In this document: positions 15,200 through 26,000 of the stretch, piece by piece
Position numbering within the stretch: position 1 is the stretch's first letter
Layout: each line of letters opens with the position of its first letter
Origin: Fibrobacter succinogenes
GTDB taxonomy: Bacteria > Fibrobacterota > Fibrobacteria > Fibrobacterales > Fibrobacteraceae
Assembly: GCA_902800345.1 (NCBI GenBank)
Contig: CADCDO010000018.1
Span: 1-43,157, forward strand
DNA: 43,157 bases
Direction: 5' to 3'
Made by a program: the position numbers and the translations under genes
Notes under the pieces: generated by a model
Databases searched by the model: none
The model's input: only the letters and a program-made list of their open reading frames with translations
Told to the model about the DNA's origin: nothing

Positions 15200-17359
15200 A
15201 TGAAACAGTTCCTTTTAACAATTCTCCTTTGCTCCGTTTTGCTGTTTGCACAGTCCGGATTTACCGCTGGCAAAAACGGAATCCACGTTCCCGGCGCCCG
15301 TCCGCTCAACAGCGGAGAGCTGTTCGTCATGGGCGGATTCGAGATGGCCAGCAGCAAGGAACCCGCTAGCATCGAAGGCTACCTGACCGATGAAAACGGG
15401 GTGCAAAAACAACTGGAGAAGGACTCCCCCTCGAACTCCATTCTCGGCTACATCGGCTACGGCATTTTCGACAACCTGGAAGTCGGATTGAACCTGAATT
15501 TTCACTACGACGGCAACGCCGCCAAGACGAAACTCAAGGGACTTGGCTTTGGCGACCTGGGACTTGTGGTCAAGGTGGCCCCTCCCAACCAAAAAATACT
15601 GGACAAGCTAAACGTATCGGCGGCGCTTGAAATATTCATTCCCAGCGGAACAAACGAAAAGGGACTGCGTCCAAGACACCTTTGGTACATCCACAAGGAC
15701 AACACCACCCACCCTTACTCCGCGGCAGACTTCGCCATGGCGGGGACGCTTTACCTGACATTGAACATCAACAAGTACGTTTTCTGGAACAACTATGCGG
15801 GATACCTCAGGACTTTTGAAAACGGCGAGAACATTTTTGTTTGGGGTTCAGGCCTGACCCTCTTCGCCTACCAGTGGGTGTCGCTTGTGCTCGAAGCGTC
15901 TGGCGAAACAAGCATCCGCAGTTCAGGAATGATGCAAGGATTTTTGAATGACCCGCTAAGGTTTTCCCCGGGGGTGAAAATAAGGCTACCCAAACGCACA
16001 ACGCTCGCCATCAACGCGGACCTCGGGATGGACCTATTCCGTAAACGCAAGCTTCACCGCGGGCACCCCATCACCGTCAAGAACAAAGGTCATGAATATT
16101 CTTACACCGTTCCTGGCAGCCCGCCCATTGCAGCATCCATCAAGCTCAGCAGGACGTTCGACCTGAGCTGGATCGATACCGATGGCGACGGCATCGAAGA
16201 CCGTTGGGACCAGTGTCCCCAGTCCAATCCGTCGTACAAAGTAAACAGACGGGGATGCACGGTCGATAGCGACGGAGACGGCATTGCAGACGACATAGAC
16301 CAATGCCCCAACACCGAGGCCGCAGTGCTCGTGGACCGTACCGGCTGCCCAGAAGACCTGGACGAAGACGGCATCCCGAACCATCTCGACAAATGCCCCA
16401 ATACAAAGCCAGGCGACCCGACCGATGAATTTGGATGTATCTATGACGAAGACAACGACGGTGTACACGACGGCAAAGACAAATGCCCCGGAACACCCGC
16501 CAATGCAGAAGTCAATGACGACGGATGCCTTTTGGACAACGACGGAGACGGCATTCCCGACATCTACGACAAATGTTCCGGCACGCCCGCTGGGCTCAAA
16601 GTCGATGAGAACGGATGTTTCCAAGACAAAGACAAGGACGGCGTCCCGGACGAATGGGACCAGTGCCCCGACAGCCGTGAAAGCGAAATCGTGAACATGT
16701 ACGGCTGCCCCGTCGATTCCGACGAGGACGGTATCCCGGACTTTATGGACGCATGCGAAAACACGCCGCCAAAAGTTGTCGTCGATAGCGTGGGTTGCCG
16801 AGTGGACCAGGACAAGGACGGCGTTTTCGACGATGACGACAAGTGCCCTGAAACGCCCGAAGAAGCGCCCGTGGATTCCACCGGATGCCCGCTCGATTCC
16901 GACAAGGACGGCGTATTCGACTACATCGACAACTGCCCCAATACACTCGCACGGACCGAAGTCGATGAGAACGGCTGCCCTATCCGCGAAAAGCAGAACT
17001 TGGACAAAGTCGCACGGAGAATTTTATTCCACAAGGGTTCCGAAAAGCCGCTCAATTCTTCTTATACGGCGTTGAGCGATATCGTTTCCATCATGCGACA
17101 CAACAAGACCATCGCAATCGAAATCCAGTGCAGCGTAAAATCCGGAGAATCCATGGACCCGCAGGAACTCTCGAACACGCGCGCTGCGTTCATCTACGAT
17201 TTTCTACTGAACAAAGGCATCAAGGAAGAGCGCCTCAAGGCCGCCGGTTACGGGCTGCACTTCCCGCCGGATACCCATGGGCACACCAAGTTGAACCCTG
17301 TCGGCGTAAGGCTCTTGCCGTATAACATGGTCATCGAAGAACAAGGCGACAAGAAGTAA
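15200..17359 (+). CDS. Outer-membrane OmpA-family protein with thrombospondin type-3 repeats
   Basis: This 719-residue protein has an N-terminal signal peptide ending near LFAQS-GFT. Residues about 25-315 look like a beta-barrel, with repeated short strands such as GYIGYGIFDNLEVGLNLN. From about 325 to 595 there are nine calcium-binding TSP3 repeats of the form D-x-D-x-DG-(I/V)-x-D-x-x-D-x-C-P, each pair separated by a GC-containing turn. The last 115 residues match the OmpA C-terminal peptidoglycan-binding fold (ELSNTRAAFIYDFLLNKGI, then ERLKAAGYG). The usual GHTD motif is replaced by Cys-Ser-Val-Lys, so the diaminopimelate-contacting Asp is missing while the Arg is kept. It probably links outer membrane and cell wall and acts as a structural porin. 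It is transcribed divergently from the MltD gene set. Confidence 0.9.
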   Translation: MKQFLLTILLCSVLLFAQSGFTAGKNGIHVPGARPLNSGELFVMGGFEMASSKEPASIEGYLTDENGVQKQLEKDSPSNSILGYIGYGIFDNLEVGLNLNFHYDGNAAKTKLKGLGFGDLGLVVKVAPPNQKILDKLNVSAALEIFIPSGTNEKGLRPRHLWYIHKDNTTHPYSAADFAMAGTLYLTLNINKYVFWNNYAGYLRTFENGENIFVWGSGLTLFAYQWVSLVLEASGETSIRSSGMMQGFLNDPLRFSPGVKIRLPKRTTLAINADLGMDLFRKRKLHRGHPITVKNKGHEYSYTVPGSPPIAASIKLSRTFDLSWIDTDGDGIEDRWDQCPQSNPSYKVNRRGCTVDSDGDGIADDIDQCPNTEAAVLVDRTGCPEDLDEDGIPNHLDKCPNTKPGDPTDEFGCIYDEDNDGVHDGKDKCPGTPANAEVNDDGCLLDNDGDGIPDIYDKCSGTPAGLKVDENGCFQDKDKDGVPDEWDQCPDSRESEIVNMYGCPVDSDEDGIPDFMDACENTPPKVVVDSVGCRVDQDKDGVFDDDDKCPETPEEAPVDSTGCPLDSDKDGVFDYIDNCPNTLARTEVDENGCPIREKQNLDKVARRILFHKGSEKPLNSSYTALSDIVSIMRHNKTIAIEIQCSVKSGESMDPQELSNTRAAFIYDFLLNKGIKEERLKAAGYGLHFPPDTHGHTKLNPVGVRLLPYNMVIEEQGDKK
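16172..16990 (+). repeat. Nine thrombospondin type-3 repeats within the OmpA protein
   Basis: The repeats start with DTDGDGIEDRWDQCP and end with DSDKDGVFDYIDNCP, at roughly 90-base intervals. Aspartates at alternating positions form calcium sites and paired cysteines probably form disulfides. They act as a rigid spacer between barrel and OmpA domain. Confidence 0.9.
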
Positions 17360-17376
17360 ACGTCTTTTCGCATACC

Positions 17377-17406
17377 GTCATTCTGACGCCAGGCATCGTC
17401 ATCCCG
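17377..17406. repeat. Dispersed-repeat remnant GTCATTCTGACGCC...GTCATCCCG
   Basis: GTCATTCTGACGCC (17377-17390) and CGTCATCCCG (17397-17406) resemble the gtcatcctga-type repeats also suspected at 7648-7680. It lies directly after the OmpA stop and before the convergent 58-aa gene. Nothing else is visible here. Confidence 0.35.
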
Positions 17407-17583
17407 CTACAATTCTTTCTTATTGAACACGAGCGCGATGACGATGGCGACAACAAAGTAAAGTGCCACAGCAGATATCAAACCGAGGACTTCCGAACCA
17501 GAGAGCGCCTCGACCTTGATGTAAAGGAGGACGGAGCATGGCATCGCGAGCAAAAAAAGGATTCCGGGAATATTCTTTTTCAT
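17407..17583 (-). CDS. Small two-helix membrane protein, 58 aa
   Basis: The frame encodes 58 residues beginning MKKNIPGILFLLAM. It has two hydrophobic helices (about residues 5-22 and 34-53) joined by a short loop, YIKVEALSGSEV, and a basic end, FNKKEL. Composition is typical of a small inner-membrane protein and the codon pattern looks coding. I do not know the family. A perfect terminator hairpin ends only about a dozen bases before the ATG, so expression would need readthrough from the xylanase gene or an undetected promoter. No ribosome binding site is evident. It may therefore be weakly expressed or a remnant. The alternative is a chance open frame, but the charge-flanked helices argue against that. 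Confidence 0.5.
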   Translation of the reverse strand: MKKNIPGILFLLAMPCSVLLYIKVEALSGSEVLGLISAVALYFVVAIVIALVFNKKEL

Positions 17584-17595
17584 GGATGAAATGAT

Positions 17596-17636
17596 AAAAA
17601 AAAGAATCCAGTAAAATTTGAAACTTTACTGGATTC
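17596..17636 (-). terminator. Rho-independent terminator of the xylanase gene
   Basis: GAATCCAGTAAA (17604-17615) and TTTACTGGATTC (17625-17636) form a perfect 12-pair stem with a nine-base loop. On the minus strand eight T residues follow (17603-17596). It lies about 40 bases downstream of the xylanase stop. Confidence 0.93.
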
Positions 17637-17677
17637 CTCGCCCATCAAGGGCCCGGGATGACAAATTTCCGCTTTTA

Positions 17678-19330
17678 TTACTTCACGGACATCTGCGTCT
17701 TCTTGTCGCCAATGTTCACTTGGTAGTATCCCTTGAAGCCGCGGAATTTCGCGACACCGTTCTCGTCGGCAGTCGCAGTCAAATCCGTCGTCCAGACCTT
17801 GTGCCACAAGTCATAGACACGCTTTGCGGCAGGCTTTTCTCGACCGTCCGAAGCGACCATGCCACCGTTCTTGACCCAGTGACGGTTGTCCCAGAAGCCC
17901 CATAGCACGATGCCGTTCACAGCCGGATGGCTAAACGCGGTACGGATAAACGTCTCGAACTTTTGAGCCTGAACTTCTTCGGTATCGTTCATACCGGCCT
18001 GCCAGTCGCCCACGTCAAATTCCGTCACCTTGATCGGGAGCCCGAGAGAAGCAAGTTTGTCCAAACGCTCCTTGATAAGGCCCGGCACTACCGGACGCAG
18101 CCCAAAGTGGCACTGCACGCCAATGCCCATCACAGGCACCTTGCGGTCAAGCATCCCCTTGATCAGACCATAATAGCGGTCCGTTTCGCCGGCAGCCACG
18201 ACGTTGTAATCGTTGATATAGAGCATGGCGCTCGGGTCAGCACGGTGCGCCCAGATAAAGGCGCTGTCGAGAATGCCCCATCCGCACTTGTTGAACGTCC
18301 ACGATTCATGAATCGGTTCGTTCCATACATCGTATTCCGTAATCTTGCCCTTGTATTCCTTAAGGTCACGATCAATGCGCGCCTTGAGTTTTTGCGCCAT
18401 TTCCTTGCAGTTACCCTTGTTGCTGAAATGCTTGTCAAAACCGTATCCCTGGTGGCTCCACATCAGCGCATGGCCGCGAAGAGCCCAATTGTTCTGGCTG
18501 GTGAAGTCGGTGTATTCCTTCATTTCCTCGCGTTTGATCTTGCCTTTTTTCGGTTCGTATTCCGGCCACTTGAACTGGTTTTCGGAGACACCGTGCCAGA
18601 AGTATTTCTTGGCGGCATTCCTGTACCAGTTTTCAATACTATCCTTTTTGTCGTAGAGCGCAAGAGCGGTGCCGAACGGGAACGCATGGCGCAAGAGCTT
18701 CACGTGGACCTTTTCGCCCGGATTCGCCTTGACCGTAAAATCCACCTTGCGGAGACTATCGATGCGGGCGTCCGCAGCATTGTACCACGCCGGGTCAGAC
18801 ATCGAGTCCATCTTTTCTACCGCGACATCGTCCATCTGGACCCAACCCTTCTTTAGGCCAATCTGAAAAGTGATGTTGTTGAGACCGTAACCTTTTTGGT
18901 CGGCAAGGAATATCATCGAGTACGTCGTCCACTTGTCCGTCAATTCAAACGAAGCGCTTTCCTTTTGGCGGTAGTCCGGAGGCCCGCCCTGCACCACCGA
19001 GTTGATGGGCATGTTGCCCTTGGCCTTGAACGTAAGCTTGTAGAAGCCGGAATCCGCAAGCCATTTGGGAGGCTGTAGCTGTAAGCCCCACCACGGATTC
19101 GGCAGCTCCTTCACCACGACCTTCGCTCCCTGCGAACCGTTGAAACCAAGCCCGGGCACGGCAATCTTCGATTCCGCGACAGCGGGGCCATCCGGGTTGT
19201 TCCACAAATACCAGCCGCCGTCACCATATTCCATATCGCCATTGCTCACGCCGTCTGCAAACGACGGCACCGATAAAATCATGGCAAAGCTTGCCGCAAC
19301 AGCCAAAATATTCCTTTTCTTAAAAATCAT
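17678..19330 (-). CDS. Secreted endo-1,4-beta-xylanase, GH10, with N-terminal carbohydrate-binding-like domain
   Basis: This 550-residue exported enzyme hydrolyses beta-1,4-xylan. A signal peptide ends near PSFA-DG (residue 25). Residues 28-172 form a jelly-roll domain like CBM4/9/22 families (NGDMEYGDGGW, then MDDVAVE), probably binding polysaccharide. The GH10 barrel spans about 195-512. It contains RGHALMW (285-291), the acid/base E338 in DVWNEPIHES, GIGVQCHFG, the nucleophile E437 in KVTEFDVG, and GFWDNRHW. A short C-terminal beta segment (ATADENGVAKFRGFKGYYQV) follows, as in other GH10 enzymes with a small Ig-like tail. AGGAG precedes the ATG. A possible -10 box lies about 110 bases upstream and a strong terminator follows the stop, so it is probably a single-gene unit. 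No type IX sorting domain is evident. Confidence 0.95.
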   Translation of the reverse strand: MIFKKRNILAVAASFAMILSVPSFADGVSNGDMEYGDGGWYLWNNPDGPAVAESKIAVPGLGFNGSQGAKVVVKELPNPWWGLQLQPPKWLADSGFYKLTFKAKGNMPINSVVQGGPPDYRQKESASFELTDKWTTYSMIFLADQKGYGLNNITFQIGLKKGWVQMDDVAVEKMDSMSDPAWYNAADARIDSLRKVDFTVKANPGEKVHVKLLRHAFPFGTALALYDKKDSIENWYRNAAKKYFWHGVSENQFKWPEYEPKKGKIKREEMKEYTDFTSQNNWALRGHALMWSHQGYGFDKHFSNKGNCKEMAQKLKARIDRDLKEYKGKITEYDVWNEPIHESWTFNKCGWGILDSAFIWAHRADPSAMLYINDYNVVAAGETDRYYGLIKGMLDRKVPVMGIGVQCHFGLRPVVPGLIKERLDKLASLGLPIKVTEFDVGDWQAGMNDTEEVQAQKFETFIRTAFSHPAVNGIVLWGFWDNRHWVKNGGMVASDGREKPAAKRVYDLWHKVWTTDLTATADENGVAKFRGFKGYYQVNIGDKKTQMSVK

Positions 19331-19439
19331 GAGGACTCCTCAGTTTTGTTCAGCCCCGAACACACAAACATCCATTGACAACCATTTCGACGTCATCTAG
19401 ACCGCTGGCAAAGGTTCCAGAGCATTGATTTCACGCCTA

Positions 19440-19445
19440 AATATA
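19440..19445 (-). promoter_or_regulatory. Candidate -10 element of the xylanase gene
   Basis: TATATT on the minus strand (19445-19440), in the context GAGTATATATTTAGG, matches the hexamer seen close to other gene starts here. It would give a leader of about 105 bases, consistent with the gene having a real Shine-Dalgarno sequence. No clear -35 box is seen. Confidence 0.4.
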
Positions 19446-19560
19446 TACTCGAACACCGTTCTTATGTGCATTCTAGGCCATTTTTTTGCCGGACAAAAAC
19501 GCCAACAGAATAAAATGTGTAGCAAGTGTATCAAGCGTACCCCCCATTCGCAGAATCTAC

Positions 19561-19590
19561 AAAAAGAATCCCCGCCGGTGTGGCGGGGAT
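19561..19590 (-). terminator. Terminator of the giant gene
   Basis: ATCCCCGCC (19568-19576) and GGCGGGGAT (19582-19590) form a nine-pair stem with a five-base loop. On the minus strand it is followed by TCTTTTT. It lies about 90 bases downstream of the giant gene's stop and upstream of the xylanase promoter region, so the two genes are separate transcription units. Confidence 0.85.
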
Positions 19591-19620
19591 AAAACAATTC
19601 GAAAAAAGAACCGAATCATC

Positions 19621-19655
19621 GTGGCTGCCGCCACTCAAGATGACGGAGCAGCCAC
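19621..19655. repeat. Inverted repeat just downstream of the giant gene
   Basis: GTGGCTGC (19621-19628) pairs with GCAGCCAC (19648-19655), enclosing CACTCAAGATGACGG. The inner part resembles the dispersed repeats at 7648 and 17377. It may strengthen termination. The rest of the gap 19331-19676 holds no gene that I can see. Confidence 0.45.
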
Positions 19656-19676
19656 TCTGAATGGCAGAATCAAAGA

Positions 19677-20090
19677 CTAGCCCTGGTCAACGTACAGGAA
19701 TATCATACCACTAGTCTTAGCGGTGAGATAGATTTCGTACGTGCCGTTCGCGCCGTTCGGATGGTCCGGGATATCCACTCTTACATTATTTGTAACGTTC
19801 GTATGGACTCTTGTCTCGCCGTCCCAGGCCCAGTCGATTTCAGGAATCACGCCGTTACCGGCATTGTTACCGTAAATGACCACGTTCGGAGTCCACCACT
19901 GGTTACCCTTCGGGTAATCCGTGCAGACAAGCTTAATGGTTTCGCCTGCGGTAAGCGAGACAATCTGCGGCGAACTCGTAAGCACCACATCGCCCGTAGT
20001 GACGCCACTACCTTGGCCCTCGCCACTGCCCTGGTTGATCGGGTCCGGTGCCGGAGGCGCTGGAGGAGGAGGTTCAACGACAAGCTTTTC
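19677..20090 (-). other. Proline-rich linker and C-terminal domain of the giant protein
   Basis: A linker (VEPPPPAPPAPDP, then GSGEGQGSG) is followed by about 110 residues of beta-strand character (TAGETIKLVCTDYPKGNQWW, then NGTYEIYLTAKTSGMIFLYV). It may be the secretion or anchoring element because of its terminal position. It does not clearly match type IX sorting domains, and I cannot identify a type I signal. Confidence 0.5.
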
Positions 20091-23000
20091 CGTACTGTAC
20101 GAAGCCTGAGAAGTAATGTTCCTTCCCTCGCCCGCATCAATTTGGTCGAGACGGTCATTCGTATTCGGAACAGACGTATCGATACCCGCAATACGGTTCT
20201 GGTTGAGCAGATTCTGGAACTGTCCGACGTTCGCATTATCGTTATCCAGATAATTCTGATGCAAGTTCGTATTGATGGTGTGCTGGTCGAGAACGATTTC
20301 GGTGTTCGGAGTGAACACGCCCACCGGATTATTGTGTTCGACAATCAGGTTCGCGCTGCCGCCGAGAACAACATCGTCACCGGCACCAGTTCTTATGTCA
20401 TCCGCACCTTCACCGGCCACGACGACATCGCGGTCCTTGCCCGTTTCGATATAGTCTTCCGTGCTGACCGCCTTGACGACATCGTCATCGACAGCGATAG
20501 ACTTGGCCTCGATAACTCGGTTCTTGTAATCCGCGATATTTTCGTCAGAGGCGAAAGGCACATCCAGATCGAACCAAAGCTTGGCTTCGTCGCCATAAAC
20601 AAGATCCTTGTCATGGTCGCCGCCAACGGCAATATCCGCCAACTCGTAATGCTTATCATTGAACTCGAGAGAACCATTTTCGCTTTCTTTATAGCGGCCG
20701 TCTCCAGAAACAATCTGCACGGCGGTAATCATCGGCAAGTTCTTCGGACTTTGTCCGTTGAGCGAGAAGACGTTCCTGATGCGGATATCCGCCATGTTAC
20801 CCGTAACTCCGTGGAACACCACGTAATTACCGATAATCTCGACGCGCGGAGTCGTAAAGTCGGTCAAAGCTTCCAAGGCTTTTTGCTTATTCGTGCAGTA
20901 AGCTTCCTTGTAATCACCATCGAACTTATGTCCCGTCCAGTCGTTCAGATAACGCCTGTAAGTATTGCCCTGGGCATCCGTCAACTTAATTTCGTACAGA
21001 TAGTTGAACGTATCCGTATCGTTGTTGTCGCCACCAATATATACGTACAAGTCATATGAAGTCGTATCGATCGTGTTGCCGGAGTTACCGACAAACGTAT
21101 CCAGGTTCAGAAGCTTCAGGACAATTTCTTCGCTTTGCTGAGACGCTATATATGTATTGTACAACTTGGTATTCGAAGTATCGCCATCGATTTCGTCGTG
21201 ATTTTCAATCGTGAAGCTGGAAGGTCCCTGTCGTTGCCCGTTCATCTTTCCGTACATATGGACTTCAACGCCCTCCGCTCTCGCATACGGGTTAGACGAA
21301 TCCGGACTATTGCAAAGACGGTTCATCGCTTCGTTATAGGCGTTCATATTGCTTTGACTCTGGCTGTAAGCCGTATCCGAAACGATTACGCCACGATCGT
21401 TGCGGTAGAAGTTGTGCCAATCGTTATCCACGACAACGCCGGCAGCCTCGCCCGCAGCAATCGAATCCGATGCATTGGAATGTTCGCGCGTAAAGTTGAT
21501 GGACAAGACATTTATACCGTCCATCATTTCGTTAGCGGCAGCCGTTGCGCCCGATTCGATATGGTCCGCACCGATACCACCCACGACAACATCGTTACCG
21601 TCGCCAGTAATGATCGTATCCTTGTACTTGAATTCGTCCTTCAGCTCGTTGCCGTCGCTATCCTTTTCGCTGTGAGAAATTTCTCCCTTCGCGATAGTGA
21701 CAGATTCTGCGGTCGTAAGCGTCGATGCCGTTTCCGGATTGCCATCGCGTTCCGTGAAGAGCATCTTCGCGTTGTCGCCAAAGACGACATCGTTGTCATA
21801 AATGCCAAGGCGTTCGTCACCGAATGTCGTATGGGCAGCGACATGTTCGGCAATTTCGCGTTTTCTTTTCGCTTCGTCGCTTTCCTGCACCTGAGCGGCT
21901 CCATCGCCACTTTCGTCCTGCGCCGTGGCACTTGACGCAGTCGCCGTTTCGGTTACACGAGGAACAATTTTACCGTCTTCATCGATAACATTGTCGCCGC
22001 CATGGGTCACAATATTATCGCCGCCCGTGCCGCCCACGACAATATCGTCGCCACCACGAGTCAAGATGGAGTCGTTTCCGCCGAACGCGACATCCGTAGA
22101 AGCCGCAATATCCTGCTTATGATGGACGCCCTTGATCTGCAGACCCGCAATGCCCGGAATATCCTTGCCGTTCATCTGGTCTTTCGTATAGCCATCTTGG
22201 ATGGTGATGATAGCACGATCAATGTCATGAGCCACATCAGCAGAGACTTCAAAGACAACATAGTTACCGTATGTATCGACACGTTCATTTGCCGGTTTTG
22301 TCTTATTCGCGTTGATGATGTCGATAATCTCTTCAGCCGATTGATATGTTGACTTTTTGAATCCACCGTTGAAATTAGCACCCTGGTAATCGTTCACGAA
22401 AATGGATTGTTTAAAGTCACCCACTGTCAAAGTAACCTCGCGGATACTCTGTTCCGCCCACGAATTAGCATCCGGGAGATCGAGATACACAATCACCTGG
22501 TAGCTATCGTAGTACTGCTTGAGTCCATCGATAGTCACTTCCATGACATTCTGCATCATGTTATTCGGCGCAGTCGTCATGATACCCGAAGTCATCAACC
22601 TGTTGTTCGCGGAATTGCCCCACAGCCAGTGGTTGTAATTCTGGAGGTTGATGCTGTTGTCCGTAGAAGTCGTACGGTGGGCTTCGCGACCCGCATATGT
22701 TACGCTCACGGAACTTGCACGAGTACCGTCGTTGAAGCGCACCATTTCCTTGTCGTCGTTGCCGTACGTACCGGCAAGGTTCCCTGTAATATTATTCCAC
22801 TGCAAGGCCTCAAATTCGGACACACCGGCCTTTTCATCCGGGTTGATCCCTTGCTGCGCAGCCCCCTGGAAGTTGAAGCTGAGCGTCGAATCCGTACGGA
22901 CTTCAGGAGCATTCGTGAATTCAAACACACCCTCAAGATCTGTAAACGTATTTTGCAAATTATTTGCAAGGTCGGCATTGCCGCGGAATGTCGCATAACC

Positions 23001-26000
23001 GTTATCGCCAAATACGACATCCTCGCCCTTACCCGATTCAATATGATCCTTGCCGAGACCGCCAAAGATGACATTGTCGCCATCGCCAGCGTAGATGAAA
23101 TCACCTCCGGCAGACCTTACAGGCGGTTTAACCGTATCCGTCTGGTCCACAGAACCATCACCAGAATCGTCAGGCGTTCCCGTAGAATCGCCATCCGTCT
23201 GAACGACCTCTTCGTTCTTGTTAGCTTGTTCACGTTCGTATTCTTCGGCAGCACGTTCTTCGTCAACGTTCTTGCCGGAGTTCGTCACGATAAGCGGATT
23301 ATGTTCATCGTCCATGACAACTAAGCCACCATCACCGACGATAACGTCATTACCTCTTCCAGTGAGAATCGTATCTGCATCGGTACCGCCAAGAATCGTA
23401 TTCTGACCATCGCCAGTCTGGATGTAGTCTTGACCGCCAAACGGTTCATTCTTCGTTTCTACTGTCAGGCATTCTGCACGGACCGTGTAAACACCGGCAT
23501 CACCCACGACAACGTTGTCCGCACCGCCAATTTCGATTTTATCGCCATCGGCACCGCCCATAGCAACGTTTTCGCCACCAGAGATATTGATTGTATCAAC
23601 GTCACCAACACGGTCATCAATTGTCTGAACGATTTTGAGAGATGCATTCAACAAGTTATTATCACGCCAATCAGCACCAACAGACTCATTCGACGAATAG
23701 TTGACTTCACCGTTATCACCAAGGACAACGTTCCTTTCACCATTTACCGTAATCAAATCGCTATCGGCACCGCCAACAACAACGCTGTCAGCACCACCCG
23801 CAGAAATTACATCATGTTTACCGTCATTCGTGTCAACAGACTTAATGGAAGTCGCACCACGGGCGATACCGTCCGTCTGCTTTTCGATATAACCGGTCTT
23901 CTTGTCCTTGGAAATCTTTGTGTGAATGGTCTCGTAAGTCTTTACTCCATTTCTTTCAACTTCCGCGTAGCCCAAGCTCGTAACAACTTCGCGCTTAGTC
24001 GAATCCTTTGCGTCAATCGGTTTTGAATATTCGATGTGGCCCTTATCGCCGAAAGCAATCACGCCTTGAGACACGTTAATAGTATCCCGACCTTCGCCAC
24101 CAAAGATTATCATGCCATCTTTGGTAATATTACCTGAAACAGCATTGATTTTATCGCCACTGTCTTCAGTGTCATCGCCACCTTCTTCGGCATTGATAAC
24201 AAGCTGGCCATCATAATTATCCTCATAGCTATGGACAGTGATTTCATCTTCGCCATCACCCGTATTCACAACAGTGAAGGTCTGGAATCCATCTTTACGG
24301 TAAAGGGTCTTCGAGATTTCGACTTGGTCTTTGCCAGAACCCAAATTGTATTCACCATATTCGATATGGTTCGCAACAATTTCGCCCTGCCACTGTTCTG
24401 CGGCCTCGACGACAGTCTGATCCTTATTCGTAAACTTGAGGGAGTCAATAATTTCTTCCTCTTCACCATCCTCATTTTCAGCGGAATAGCTTTCAAATAT
24501 ACTGCGTGCTGCAGCATCGGAATCCTGGTTATTCACGAAGATTCGGTCAGTATTGTCGTCCTCATCCGTGAAGAGGTAATCCTTCTGCCCAGAGAACATC
24601 AAGCGACAACCCTCTTCTTCATAACCATAGATTGATTCATTCAGCAATATATCCAGCTTTCCGTCTTTTTCAGTTACATCTTCAATGCGGTACCACTTTG
24701 ACGAAGCTTCATTCTGGATAATCTTAACGGTATTGCCCTTCTTCACAAGATCATCAGGCGTCAGATCAGACTTCGTAATCGTAATCGTCAAGCCTTCATC
24801 ACTAATACGGGAAACGACAGGCAACTTAGAAATATCAAAGCTATTCTTTTCATCATCCTTACTTGCCTGAACGACATTGCCTCTGTCATCAGCGTACTTG
24901 TGCTTGTAATGGAGAACTTCAGGATTACCGAAGTCTGCATCCATGCCGACACCTTCACCATAAGCATACACGCTGCCTTCGATATCTTCAATCGTCTTTC
25001 CACTTTCACCTTCACCCGCCGGAATCGTGACAATGCCGTAATCTTCAACAGAATCATCATGATCCGCAACCAGCGTAATAACGTAGCTTTCAATCGGAGT
25101 TCCGCCTTTCACGCCCTTAAAGGCAAGGATATAAGAGCCATCGGCTTCAGGATTAAGATACTTGGAGCCATCGAAAACCGTAAGGGAAAGATTCTTGACC
25201 TTCTTGCTTTCGTCATCGACTTCAGACATCTTAGCAACGATAGCAGCAACATCAACCTTTACATAGACAAACCTGTTTTCCGCAACAGCTTCATTAAATT
25301 TAACTGTAAACGAAGTCGAATTGTACGAATTGTCTTTTTCAAGAACCTTCTGTCCAGGGTTAGCCTCATCATCCACAAAACTCTTTTCAACGAGGTAACG
25401 TGAAGATTCGGATATCGTCAAGAAGCTCTTCTTTTCAACAGGATCTGTAGCGGTTCCGTTGGTATTTTGTCCATCAGCATCATCTTTAAGCCATTTCGAT
25501 GCCGTGATGTTTATCGTACCATACAGATTGACAAGCTGCTTATTTGTACTGTTGTAGAATGCAAGAACATTGCCGTTCAGCGCGTAGTAAACAGAAGTAT
25601 CAATACCTGTAGTATCAGACTTATTCTTCAAAGCCTCTTCGAGAGCAGTCTTGCTTAAAACGGTCTTTTCAACCAATTGAGGATTAGACGGGTCTACAGA
25701 TTCAGCTTCAAAAATGTATTTAACTTTAAAATTCGTAGAAGGATCAACGTTATCGTAAGCCAAGCGTATTCTGGAGTCGCTTATTGCCATCGTGTTAGAA
25801 CGATAGTTCACGACAAGAGTCCTACCTTTATACTCATCCTTCGTATATTCATCGCCAATCAACGTCAATGTATAAACAGTCTTTCCGTCAACCGTTGTTG
25901 AATCGAGCTCATAATCCGAAGCAGCAGTCAAGAATCCATCAACACCTTGGATATAGACTTTCATAGATTCATTATTCAACGCAACTGGGATCTCGCCCAA

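Noticed and set aside
14947..15372. A 141-codon minus-strand frame ending at the acidic gene's start
   Set aside because: Its first half is antisense to the OmpA signal peptide region, and the second half overlaps, in another phase, the more convincing 50-aa membrane protein frame.
17927..18856. Plus-strand open frame of about 309 codons opposite the xylanase gene
   Set aside because: It is antisense to the GH10 catalytic domain with both catalytic residues intact.
19761..21059. Plus-strand open frame of about 432 codons opposite the end of the giant gene
   Set aside because: The antisense of Asp/Gly-rich repeats yields long Val/Ile/Arg-rich open frames; no start signal or domain is visible.
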